A stretch of DNA of 57,068 bases from Gammaproteobacteria bacterium (GTDB lineage Bacteria; Pseudomonadota; Gammaproteobacteria; Burkholderiales; Burkholderiaceae_C): positions 1 to 57,068 of the forward strand of contig JAHJOG010000270.1 in the NCBI GenBank assembly GCA_018820395.1, given 5' to 3'. Each line of letters begins with the position of its first letter. The first letter of the stretch is position 1. The position numbers and the translations under genes are program-made. This document shows positions 1 to 7,804 of the stretch, in pieces. The notes below the pieces were generated by a model. It was given only the letters and a program-made list of their open reading frames with translations, ran no database searches and was not told the DNA's origin.

Positions 1-1
1 G

Positions 2-1474
2 CTGCTTCGCACGCGCATGGTCGAGTTCGAGGGCATCTCGGAGCGCCTGTATCGCGTGGTGCGGCAGGCGTCCAAGGACACGGGCAAGCAGGTGCGGCTC
101 GACATCACCGGCGGCACCATCGAGATGGATCGCGGCGTGCTCGACCGGATGATGCCGGCGTTCGAGCACCTGCTGCGCAACAGCGTGGCCCACGGCATCG
201 AATCCGCGGCCGATCGCGAGCAGGCGGGCAAGGACGCAAGCGGCCTGATCTCCATCGATCTTCACCACGAGGGCAATGACGTGTCGGTGAGCTTCACCGA
301 CGATGGCGCCGGGCTGAACCGCAAGCGCATCGTAGAACGCGCCGCGGCGTTGGGCCTGGTTGCAAAAGATCAGCATCTCGAAGACGACGAAGTCTTCGAA
401 CTGATCATGAAGCCGGGCTTCTCGACGGCCGAGCAGATTTCCGAACTGGCAGGCCGAGGCATCGGGATGGATGTCGTGCGTTCGGACGTCGCTGCACTTG
501 GTGGCCGGATCGAAGTCCACAGCAAGCCGTCGGAAGGCGCCACCTTCAAGCTCGTGTTGCCTCTCACGACGGCTGTGACGCACGTGGTCATGCTCCGCGC
601 CGGAACGACCTCCATCGGCGTTCCGTCCAACCTGGTCGAGCTCGTGCAGCGCGCCAACCTCGAAGAACTCGAAGCCGCCTACACGAGCCAACGTTTTTCT
701 TTCGCTGGCGAGAGCGTGCCTTTCTATTGGGCGGGGGCCTTGCTCCAGAGCTCATCCCGCAGCGATCGGTTGCCCGGCAGAGCGAACACGGTGGTCATCG
801 TCCGCAGTGCGGCGCAGCGAATCGCACTGCATGTCGACGAAGTGCTGGGCAACCAGGAAGTCGTGGTCAAGAATCTCGGCCCGCAGCTTTCCCGACTGCC
901 TGGCGTGGCCGCCATCTCGGTGCTCGCGTCGGGCGCCGTGGCGCTGGTCTACAACCCGGTCGCGTTGGCGGCGGTCCATGGCGAAAGGGCTCGTCAGTTG
1001 CAGGCCACCGCCTTGAAATCGGTGCCCGCCTCCGCCGCGGACGGACGCACTGCGCAGATGTCGGGGCAGCCGGTGCCCGCTCAGGTCCCGCTGGTCCTGG
1101 TGGTCGACGATTCCATCACCGTGCGCCGCGTGACTCAGCGTCTGCTGCAGCGAGAAGGCTACCGCGTATCGTTGGCGGCCGATGGGCTCCAGGCACTCGA
1201 ACGACTCCAGCAGGAGCGACCGGCGGTCGTCTTGTCAGACATCGAGATGCCGCGCATGGACGGCTTCGACCTGGCGCGCAACATCCGCGCCGATGCGGCG
1301 TTGGCCGACTTGCCCATCATCATGATCACGTCCCGCATCGCCGAGAAGCATCGCGACCATGCACGGGCGCTCGGCGTGAACCACTACCTCGGCAAACCGT
1401 ATTCCGAAGACGAGTTACTGCGGCTGGTGCGCAGCTTCACGCTCGCCGAGGTGCCCGCTGCACTGGCGGCCTGA
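2..1474 (+). CDS. ChpA/CheA-type hybrid histidine kinase, C-terminal part (5' end outside window)
   Basis: Partial gene: the reading frame is open from base 2 and has no start inside the window; the first visible residues LLRTRMVEF resemble the conserved segment before the ATPase domain of ChpA/CheA proteins. Numbering from the Met at position 17, a HATPase domain covers about residues 30-185, with N-box HLLRNSVAHGIE and glycine boxes DDGAGLN and GRGIGMDVV. A CheW-like regulatory domain follows (about 190-335). A receiver domain lies at about 357-475 with the acidic pair VVDDS, phospho-acceptor Asp408 in LSDIEMPRMDG, and the conserved Lys in GKPYSEDEL. The CheA-plus-CheW-plus-REC architecture is that of ChpA/PilL kinases, which control type IV pili and twitching; I infer that role because the Hpt domains and neighbouring pil genes are not visible. 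The frame ends 12 bases before the convergent photolyase stop. Confidence 0.85.
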   Translation: MLRTRMVEFEGISERLYRVVRQASKDTGKQVRLDITGGTIEMDRGVLDRMMPAFEHLLRNSVAHGIESAADREQAGKDASGLISIDLHHEGNDVSVSFTDDGAGLNRKRIVERAAALGLVAKDQHLEDDEVFELIMKPGFSTAEQISELAGRGIGMDVVRSDVAALGGRIEVHSKPSEGATFKLVLPLTTAVTHVVMLRAGTTSIGVPSNLVELVQRANLEELEAAYTSQRFSFAGESVPFYWAGALLQSSSRSDRLPGRANTVVIVRSAAQRIALHVDEVLGNQEVVVKNLGPQLSRLPGVAAISVLASGAVALVYNPVALAAVHGERARQLQATALKSVPASAADGRTAQMSGQPVPAQVPLVLVVDDSITVRRVTQRLLQREGYRVSLAADGLQALERLQQERPAVVLSDIEMPRMDGFDLARNIRADAALADLPIIMITSRIAEKHRDHARALGVNHYLGKPYSEDELLRLVRSFTLAEVPAALAA

Positions 1475-1486
1475 TCGGGCAGGGCC

Positions 1487-2983
1487 TCATTTTCCGGCCG
1501 GCGGTCGGGCGGCCGCGTAGCGCTGCAAGGTGCGCTCGCGCGCCTCGGCGTGGTCCACCACGGGCTTCGGGTAGTTCTTGCCGAGTTCGATGCCGGCCGC
1601 CACGAGTTCGACCGGCTTGGCAGTCCAGGGCGCATGGATGGCGGCATTCGAGAGCTTGGCCAACTGCGGCAGATACCGGCGGATGAACTTGCCTTCCGGG
1701 TCGAAGCGCTCACTCTGCGTGACCGGATTGAAGATGCGGAAGTACGGCTGCGCGTCGCAACCGCTCGAGCTGGCCCATTGCCAGCCGCCGTTGTTCGACG
1801 AGAGCTCGAAATCGTTGAGGTGGATTTCGAAGTAGCGTTCACCGCGGCGCCAATCGAGTCCGAGGTCCTTGCAGAGAAAGCTCGCAACCACCATGCGCAA
1901 GCGGTTGTGCATGTAGCCCGACTGATTGATCTGTGCCATGGCGGCGTCGATCAGCGGGTAGCCGGTCTGGCCGTTGCACCAGGCCTCGAACAAGCCGTCG
2001 GCATGCTTGCCGTGGTGCCACTGGATCTTGTCGTATTCCGGGCGAAAGCTCTGTCGCTCCTTGCCGTCCGCCAAGCGCGGATGGTGGGCCAGGATCTGAA
2101 AATAGAAGTCCCTCCAGATCAATTCGCTCAACCACGTCGCCGCGCCCTGGCTGCCTTGCAAGGACAGCTGGTGCGCAACGCCCGCAAGCCGGCGGATCGA
2201 CACGGTGCCGAAGCGCAGGTGCACGCTCATGTAGCTCGGGCCACGCACGGCGGGAAAATCCCGCGTCTCGTGATAGCGGTCGATCCGCGCAAAGAAGTCC
2301 TCGAACAAGGCCGCACCGCCCTGGCTGCCCGTCGGGATCTCGAGCTCGGCCAGGTTGGTTTTCTCGAACCCGAGGTCGGCCAGCGTCGGGACCGCCTTGC
2401 GGTACTCATCCGGCACGGGCGCCAGCGCATCGGCATAGCCCAGCGTCGGATAGGGCTTGAGAAAGAATGGGTCGACCTTCGAGAGCCAGGCCCGCTTGTA
2501 CGGCGTGAAGACGCTGTAGGGCTGGGCCGCCTGGGTGAGCAGCTCGTCGCGGTCGAACACCGTCTGGTCCTTGAAGGTCTGGAAGCTGATGCCGGCGTTG
2601 GCGAGATCGCCGAACACGCGGGTGTCGCGCGCCATGGCGGCCGGTTCGTCGTCTCGGTTGGCAAACACCGCCTGCACCTCGAGCGCGCGGGCCAGCGCAG
2701 GGATTTCCTCGGCCGCCGCAGCGTGACGCACGATCAGGCTGCTGCCCAGCGTGCGAAGGCGTGCATCGATTTCGACCAGCGACTCACGGATGAACTCCAC
2801 TCGGCGGTCGGCGCGGGGCAGTTCGTCGAGGATGTCCGTGTCGAAGACGAATACGCACAGGACCTGACGGCAGCTTCGAAGGGCGTGATAGAGCGCTGCG
2901 TTGTCGTCCAGGCGCAAGTCGCGACGCAGCCACATCAGGCCCTTGGGATAGGTTTTGTCGACGGCCAGTAAAATCGGAGGCAT
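1487..2983 (-). CDS. phr: Deoxyribodipyrimidine photolyase (CPD photolyase, cryptochrome/photolyase family)
   Basis: Flavoenzyme of 498 residues that uses blue light to split cyclobutane pyrimidine dimers in DNA. The N-terminal Rossmann-type antenna domain starts with GLMWLRRDLRLDDNAAL. The C-terminal FAD and DNA-binding half contains TWLSELIWRDFYFQIL, GYPLIDAAMAQINQSGYMHN, and WQWASSSGCDAQPYFRIFNP, all typical of class I bacterial CPD photolyases. The length is slightly above E. coli PhrB. I chose the ATG at 2983 because it gives a short N-terminal extension before the conserved block; an upstream start (3013) and the Met at 2935 are alternatives. The start codon overlaps the divergent yqgE start by two bases, so the two promoters must lie inside the opposite gene. 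With the bacteriophytochrome at 7805 this is the second light-dependent protein in the window. Confidence 0.92.
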   Translation of the reverse strand: MPPILLAVDKTYPKGLMWLRRDLRLDDNAALYHALRSCRQVLCVFVFDTDILDELPRADRRVEFIRESLVEIDARLRTLGSSLIVRHAAAAEEIPALARALEVQAVFANRDDEPAAMARDTRVFGDLANAGISFQTFKDQTVFDRDELLTQAAQPYSVFTPYKRAWLSKVDPFFLKPYPTLGYADALAPVPDEYRKAVPTLADLGFEKTNLAELEIPTGSQGGAALFEDFFARIDRYHETRDFPAVRGPSYMSVHLRFGTVSIRRLAGVAHQLSLQGSQGAATWLSELIWRDFYFQILAHHPRLADGKERQSFRPEYDKIQWHHGKHADGLFEAWCNGQTGYPLIDAAMAQINQSGYMHNRLRMVVASFLCKDLGLDWRRGERYFEIHLNDFELSSNNGGWQWASSSGCDAQPYFRIFNPVTQSERFDPEGKFIRRYLPQLAKLSNAAIHAPWTAKPVELVAAGIELGKNYPKPVVDHAEARERTLQRYAAARPPAGK

Positions 2984-3581
2984 GGCTTCCGATTCTGCCC
3001 CGATGAACCTCACGCATCATTTCTTGATCGCGATGCCCGGGCTCACGGACGAATCCTTCAGCCGCAGCGTGATCTACCTCTGCGAGCACAGCGAACGCGG
3101 CGCACTGGGCTTGGTCATCAACAAGCCCAGCGACATCAACCTCAAGGTGCTGTTCGAGAAGATCGAGCTGCACCTGGCCAGCCCGGAGATCGGCAGCGCG
3201 CCGGTGTTCCAGGGTGGGCCGGTGCAGACCGAGCGTGGGTTCGTACTGCACGAAGCCATGGTGTCCGACTCGCAGAACCCGAACGAGTCGATCTACGCGT
3301 CGACCATGACGATCCCGGGCGGGCTCGAAATGACCACCTCCAAAGACGTGCTGGAGGCGCTCGCGACCGGCGGCGGACCGCGCAAGGTGCTGGTGTCGCT
3401 CGGTTACGCGGCCTGGGGCGAAGGCCAGCTGGAGTCCGAACTCGCCGAGAACAGCTGGCTGACGGTCGGCGCCGATCCGGCGGTGATCTTCGACACGCCG
3501 ATCGAGCAGCGCTACGACAAGGCGCTCATGCTGCTCGGCCTCGAGGCCTGGACCTTGTCGCCCGACGCGGGCCACGCATGA
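2982..3581 (+). CDS. yqgE: YqgE/AlgH family protein (UPF0301)
   Basis: A 199-residue cytoplasmic protein of the YqgE/AlgH family. The conserved opening NLTHHFLIAMPGL and CEHSERGALGLVINKPSDI are present, followed by FQGGPVQTERGFVLH and LGYAAWGEGQLESEL, and it ends in AGHA as in E. coli YqgE. The molecular function of the family is unsettled; it was linked to alginate regulation in Pseudomonas. The ATG at 2982 is preceded by GGAGG only one base away, which is too close for an ideal ribosome site; the ATG at 3003 fits the E. coli N-terminus, and a TTG at 2955 is also open. Its stop overlaps the ruvX start (ATGA), and yqgE-ruvX adjacency is widely conserved. Confidence 0.9.
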   Translation: MASDSAPMNLTHHFLIAMPGLTDESFSRSVIYLCEHSERGALGLVINKPSDINLKVLFEKIELHLASPEIGSAPVFQGGPVQTERGFVLHEAMVSDSQNPNESIYASTMTIPGGLEMTTSKDVLEALATGGGPRKVLVSLGYAAWGEGQLESELAENSWLTVGADPAVIFDTPIEQRYDKALMLLGLEAWTLSPDAGHA

Positions 3582-4038
3582 CCCTGGGCGCACCGAGCCC
3601 CGCTGCCATGCCCGATACCACAGCGTCCATGGCCATCGGAGGCGACGAGGTCCCTGCCGGGCTGCAGACTTTCCTTGCGTTCGACTTCGGCCAGAAACGC
3701 ACCGGCGTCGCGACCGGCAACCGGCTGCTCCGAAGCGCCACGGCGCGCACGACGATCCGGGCCGAGGGCGACGCCCGGTTCGCCGGGGTCGAGTCGCACA
3801 TCCGCGAATGGCAACCCGACGCCCTGGTGGTCGGCGTGCCGCTCCATCCCGACGGTGCTCCGCACGACAACACCCGCGCGGCCCTGCGCTTCGCACGCCA
3901 ACTGCGCGGCCGTTTCGGGCTGCCCGTGTTCGAAGTGGACGAGCGCTACAGCACCACCGAGGCGCTCGCCTCGAAGCCGCGCGATGCCGATGCGGCTTCT
4001 GCCTGCATCATCCTGGAGCAATTCCTGAGGAGTCTTCC

Positions 4039-4042
<4 letters not shown>
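3578..4042 (+). CDS. ruvX: RuvX/YqgF family Holliday-junction resolvase-like / pre-16S rRNA nuclease
   Basis: Small RNase H-like protein of 154 residues. It carries FLAFDFGQKRTGVATG, whose first Asp is the conserved metal ligand of the fold, then LVVGVPLHPDG and FEVDERYSTTEA, the other conserved acidic segments, and a late acidic Asp in PRDADAASA. In E. coli YqgF takes part in 16S rRNA 5'-end maturation, and the family was also annotated as a Holliday junction resolvase. The ATG overlaps the yqgE stop by four bases, implying translational coupling. About 28 residues precede the first beta strand, longer than in many homologues, so an internal Met could be the real start. It is followed by pyrR with a TTGA-type overlap. 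Confidence 0.88.
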
Positions 4043-4538
<496 letters not shown>

Positions 4539-4539
<1 letters not shown>

Positions 4540-5501
4540 TGCTCTACAAGCGCAATCCGCAACTCAACAAGCATGGCGAGTTGATCCACCTGTTGTCGAT
4601 CGGCGGCCTGCCGAAAGACATCGTGACGCACATCCTCGACACGGCGGCCAACTTTACGAGCGTGAGCGACCGGGAGGTCAAGAAGGTGCCCTTGCTGCGC
4701 GGCAAGAGCGTGTTCAACCTGTTCTTCGAGAACTCGACCCGCACCCGGACCACTTTCGAGATCGCCGCCAAGCGGCTGTCGGCCGATGTGATCAACCTGG
4801 ACATTGCGCGGTCTTCTGCCACCAAGGGCGAATCGCTGCTCGACACGATCGCCAATCTGAGCGCGATGGCCGCCGATCTCTTCGTGGTGCGGCACAGCGA
4901 GTCGGGCGCCCCTTACCTGATCGCCCAGCACGTCGCGCCGCATGTGCACGTGGTCAATGCCGGCGACGGACGCCACGCGCATCCGACGCAAGGCCTGCTG
5001 GACATGTACACCATCCGGCACTACAAGAAAGACTTCAGCAACCTGTGCGTCGCCATCGTCGGCGACGTGCTGCATTCGCGCGTCGCGCGTTCCGACATCC
5101 ACGGGCTCACCACGCTGGGTTGCGCAGAGGTGCGCGTGGTCGGCCCCAAAACGCTGGTGCCGGCGGACATGTCGCAGATGGGCGTGCGCGTCTGCCATTC
5201 GCTCGAAGAAGGAATCAGGGACTGCGACGTGATCATCATGCTGCGGCTGCAGAACGAACGCATGAGCGGCGCCTTGCTGCCGTCGTCGCAGGAGTTCTTC
5301 AAGACTTACGGGCTGACGCCTGACAAGTTGCGCCATGCCAAGCCCGATGCCATCGTGATGCACCCGGGCCCGATCAATCGCGGCGTCGAGATCGATTCCG
5401 CGGTGGTCGACGGCCGGCAGAGCGTGATCCTTCCGCAGGTGACCTTCGGCATAGCCGTGCGCATGGCGGTGATGAGCATCGTGGCCGGGAACGAAGCATG
5501 A
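4539..5501 (+). CDS. pyrB: Aspartate carbamoyltransferase, catalytic subunit
   Basis: Catalyses carbamoyl phosphate plus L-aspartate to N-carbamoyl-aspartate, the first committed step of pyrimidine synthesis, in the cytoplasm. The 320-residue chain has the carbamoyl-phosphate site [12 protein letters not shown], the substrate-loop segment near [24 protein letters not shown], and the C-terminal [12 protein letters not shown]. The chain is the length typical of class A enzymes that assemble with an inactive dihydroorotase partner in Pseudomonas. That partner is the next gene, starting within the last four bases of pyrB. No regulatory subunit (pyrI) is present. Confidence 0.95.
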
Positions 5502-6772
5502 GCACCCGAATCCTCATCCGCAATGGCCATGTGATCGACCCGGCGTCCGGCGTGGACGGCCTGCACGACGTCTCGATCGTCGACGGCAAGGTCCACGCCA
5601 TCGGGCCGTCGAGCGACTTCGATGCCGACCGCACGCTCGACGCCACCGGCTGCCTGGTGGTGCCCGGGCTGGTCGACCTGGCGGCCCGCCTGCGTGAGCC
5701 CGGCTACGAGCATGAGCGCATGCTCGAAAGCGAACTCGCCGCCGCGGTCGCCGGGGGCGTGACCAGCCTGGTGTGCCCGCCCGACACCGATCCGGTGCTC
5801 GACGAGCCCGGCCTGGTCGAGATGCTCAAGTTTCGCGCCAAGAACCTCCAGCGGGCCCGCGTGTTTCCGCTGGGAGCGCTGACCCGCAGCCTGGCGGGCG
5901 AGATACTGACCGAGATGGCCGAGCTCAAGGAAGCCGGATGCATCGGCTTCGGGCAGGCCGACGTTCCGCTCGCCAACACGCAGGTTTTGCAGAGAGCGCT
6001 GCAGTATGCGAGCACCTTCGGCTACACGGTGTGGCTGCACCCGCAGGACCGCGATCTGGGCAGGGGCGTGGCCGCCAGCGGCCCGCTGGCCACGCGGCTG
6101 GGTCTGGCCGGCGTGCCGGTGGCTGCGGAGACGATCGCGATCTTCACCATCGTCGAGCTGATGCGTTCGACCGGCGCTCGGGTGCACCTGTGCCGGCTGT
6201 CGAGCGCGGCCGGCGTCGCCCTGGTGCGCGCCGCGAAAGCCGAAGGCCTGCCGCTGAGCTGCGATGTCAGCATCAATTCGCTGCTGCTCACCGACAACGA
6301 CATCGGCTACTTCGACAGCCGGGCGCGGCTCGAGCCGCCGCTGCGCCAACAGCGCGACCGGGACGCGCTCTCGCAGGCGCTGGCCGACGGCACCATCGAC
6401 GCGCTCGTGTCGGACCATACGCCCGTCGAACCGGACGCCAAGACTCTGCCCTTCGCCGAAAGCGAGCCGGGCGCCACCGGGCTCGAGCTGCTCCTGCCCC
6501 TGGCTCTGCGGTGGGGCCAGGACAGCGGCGCCGGCCGGTTGCGTGCGATCGAGGTCGTGACGTCAGCGCCCTCCGCCTTGCTGGACGTCGATGGTTTGGG
6601 CCGCCTGTCCGCCGGCAGCACGGCCGACCTGTGCATCGTCGATCCCGCAGTCGAATGGCAGGTCGAGCCCGACTCGCTCAGGAGCCAGGGCAAGCACACG
6701 CCCTTCGGCGGCTATGCGGTGCAGGGGCGGGCCCGTTTCACTCTGGTGGATGGCCGACTCGTTCACGGATGA
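5498..6772 (+). CDS. Dihydroorotase-like protein, apparently non-catalytic (PyrC'/PyrX type)
   Basis: Amidohydrolase-fold protein of 424 residues homologous to class I dihydroorotase. The strand-1 motif that normally reads D-x-H-x-H-x-R-E-P-G is here [10 protein letters not shown], so both histidine metal ligands are replaced (Ala62, Arg64). The segment normally containing a metal-binding His in HVS reads CRLSS, and the usual PHH loop reads SINS. The late Asp segment [10 protein letters not shown] and the substrate loop GATGLE remain. Loss of several ligands in an otherwise intact, full-length frame argues for an inactive homologue rather than a pseudogene. In Pseudomonas such a PyrC' protein is required to assemble active aspartate carbamoyltransferase, and here it overlaps pyrB by four bases. 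An active dihydroorotase must be encoded elsewhere. Confidence 0.88.
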   Translation: MSTRILIRNGHVIDPASGVDGLHDVSIVDGKVHAIGPSSDFDADRTLDATGCLVVPGLVDLAARLREPGYEHERMLESELAAAVAGGVTSLVCPPDTDPVLDEPGLVEMLKFRAKNLQRARVFPLGALTRSLAGEILTEMAELKEAGCIGFGQADVPLANTQVLQRALQYASTFGYTVWLHPQDRDLGRGVAASGPLATRLGLAGVPVAAETIAIFTIVELMRSTGARVHLCRLSSAAGVALVRAAKAEGLPLSCDVSINSLLLTDNDIGYFDSRARLEPPLRQQRDRDALSQALADGTIDALVSDHTPVEPDAKTLPFAESEPGATGLELLLPLALRWGQDSGAGRLRAIEVVTSAPSALLDVDGLGRLSAGSTADLCIVDPAVEWQVEPDSLRSQGKHTPFGGYAVQGRARFTLVDGRLVHG

Positions 6773-6787
6773 GATAGGCGCAACCCA

Positions 6788-7531
6788 TTGCAAACACTTT
6801 CGGCCTCCCTGAAACTGTTGCGGGCAGTGGCCCATGCGCTGCGCGGCTGGTGGACCATCCGCACCGAATTTCCGCGGCTCGAGCCGACCCAGCAGCACCA
6901 GCGGGTGCAGGAATGGGCCACCTGCATGTTGCAGGTGCTGGGCATCCGGCTGGTGGTCCAGGGCACACCGCCGCAAGAAGGTCCGATGCTGATCGTCAGC
7001 AATCACCTGTCGTGGCTCGACATCCTGGTCATTCACGCGGCGCGCCACGTACGCTTCGTTTCCAAATCGGGCGTGCGGGACTGGCCGTTGATCGGAGCCA
7101 TGTCGACGGGAGCCGGCTCCCTTTACATCGAGCGCGAACGTCGCCGCGACGCCATGCGGGTGGTCCACCGAATGACCGAGGCGCTGCGCAACGGCGACCT
7201 CGTGGCCATCTTTCCCGAAGGCACGACCAGCGACGGAACCGGGCTCCTTCCGTTTCACGCCAACCTGCTGCAGGCGGCGATCTCGTCGGGCTCGCCCGTG
7301 CTGCCGGCGGCGTTGCGCTTCGCGGACGCGGCGACGGGCGAGACCAGTCTCGCGCCGCGCTACATCGATGACGACAACCTGGCGAGCTCGCTCTGGAACA
7401 CGCTCAAGGCCCCGCCGCTCCTCGCGATCGTGCGCTTCGGCGAGCCGCAGTCGTCGTTGGGCCGCGATCGACGTGCCTGGGCACGCGAACTCCACGCCGA
7501 CGTGCAGACGCTGCGGCGTGCCACACATTGA
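6788..7531 (+). CDS. 1-acyl-sn-glycerol-3-phosphate acyltransferase (PlsC family)
   Basis: Membrane-associated acyltransferase of 247 residues. The catalytic HX4D motif is NHLSWLDILV; the acceptor and phosphate-binding motif FPEGTTSDGTG follows at about residue 138. LPAALRFAD corresponds to the later conserved block. The family transfers a fatty acyl chain to lysophosphatidic acid or a related lysolipid at the inner membrane. Start TTG at 6788 gives an N-terminus typical of the family, 15 bases after the dihydroorotase-like stop; no strong ribosome site is visible. Substrate cannot be told from sequence: it could be a general PlsC or an OlsA-like ornithine-lipid acyltransferase, the latter a possible partner of the OlsB-like gene at 28423, but this is speculative. 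Confidence 0.85.
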   Translation: MQTLSASLKLLRAVAHALRGWWTIRTEFPRLEPTQQHQRVQEWATCMLQVLGIRLVVQGTPPQEGPMLIVSNHLSWLDILVIHAARHVRFVSKSGVRDWPLIGAMSTGAGSLYIERERRRDAMRVVHRMTEALRNGDLVAIFPEGTTSDGTGLLPFHANLLQAAISSGSPVLPAALRFADAATGETSLAPRYIDDDNLASSLWNTLKAPPLLAIVRFGEPQSSLGRDRRAWARELHADVQTLRRATH

Positions 7532-7536
7532 GCACG

Positions 7537-7566
7537 AAAAAAAACAGCGCCCGTGGGGGCGCTGTT
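7537..7566 (-). terminator. Rho-independent terminator pointing leftwards
   Basis: A perfect 10-bp stem (7543-7552 with 7557-7566, AACAGCGCCC against GGGCGCTGTT) with a 4-base loop. On the + strand it is preceded by A8 (7537-7544) and followed by no T run, so it works as a terminator only for reverse-strand transcription. No reverse-strand protein gene feeds into it, which points to the small RNA listed next. Confidence 0.8.
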
Positions 7567-7636
7567 GAAACGGCACGCGTACGCGCCGGGAGGAGGAAAC
7601 TTGCGACCCGGAACTCATTCGAATCCCCGATCCATG
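7537..7636 (-). ncRNA. Candidate small RNA with CCUCCUCCC anti-Shine-Dalgarno motif
   Basis: On the reverse strand, just before the leftward terminator, there is an exact CCTCCTCCC (complement of 7588-7596). It sits in a hairpin whose arms are CCGGG and CCCGG (7607-7611 and 7586-7590 on the + strand), leaving UUUCCUCCU in the loop. A self-complementary CGCGTACGCG lies between this hairpin and the terminator. The same motif defines CcsR/CuckooS stress RNAs of Alphaproteobacteria, which expose it in a loop to mimic or block ribosome-binding sites. The 5' end near 7636 is a guess based on a weak CTAGAT -10-like element at 7643-7648. No protein-coding ORF explains this 273-base gap. Confidence 0.5.
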
Positions 7637-7804
7637 AAGTCAATCTAGGTGCAGCGCGTGCGCCGACGTGCAAGAGAAGGCAATGCGACCGTGTGAGCAT
7701 CTGCCTACACGGACTTTCCTCGCGCGCCAACCCCGCATCGGCAAGCTTGCCCACCCTGAGCCTTTGCTGCCTCGAATAAACTTTGCGGTCAAGTCCCCCA
7801 AAGC

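Noticed and set aside
1550..2971. 473-codon forward ORF opposite the photolyase
   Set aside because: Shadow of phr; the reverse strand has all photolyase motifs.
5498..6772. Pseudogene call for the dihydroorotase-like gene
   Set aside because: The frame is intact, full length and overlaps pyrB; loss of ligands without decay fits a conserved non-catalytic role.
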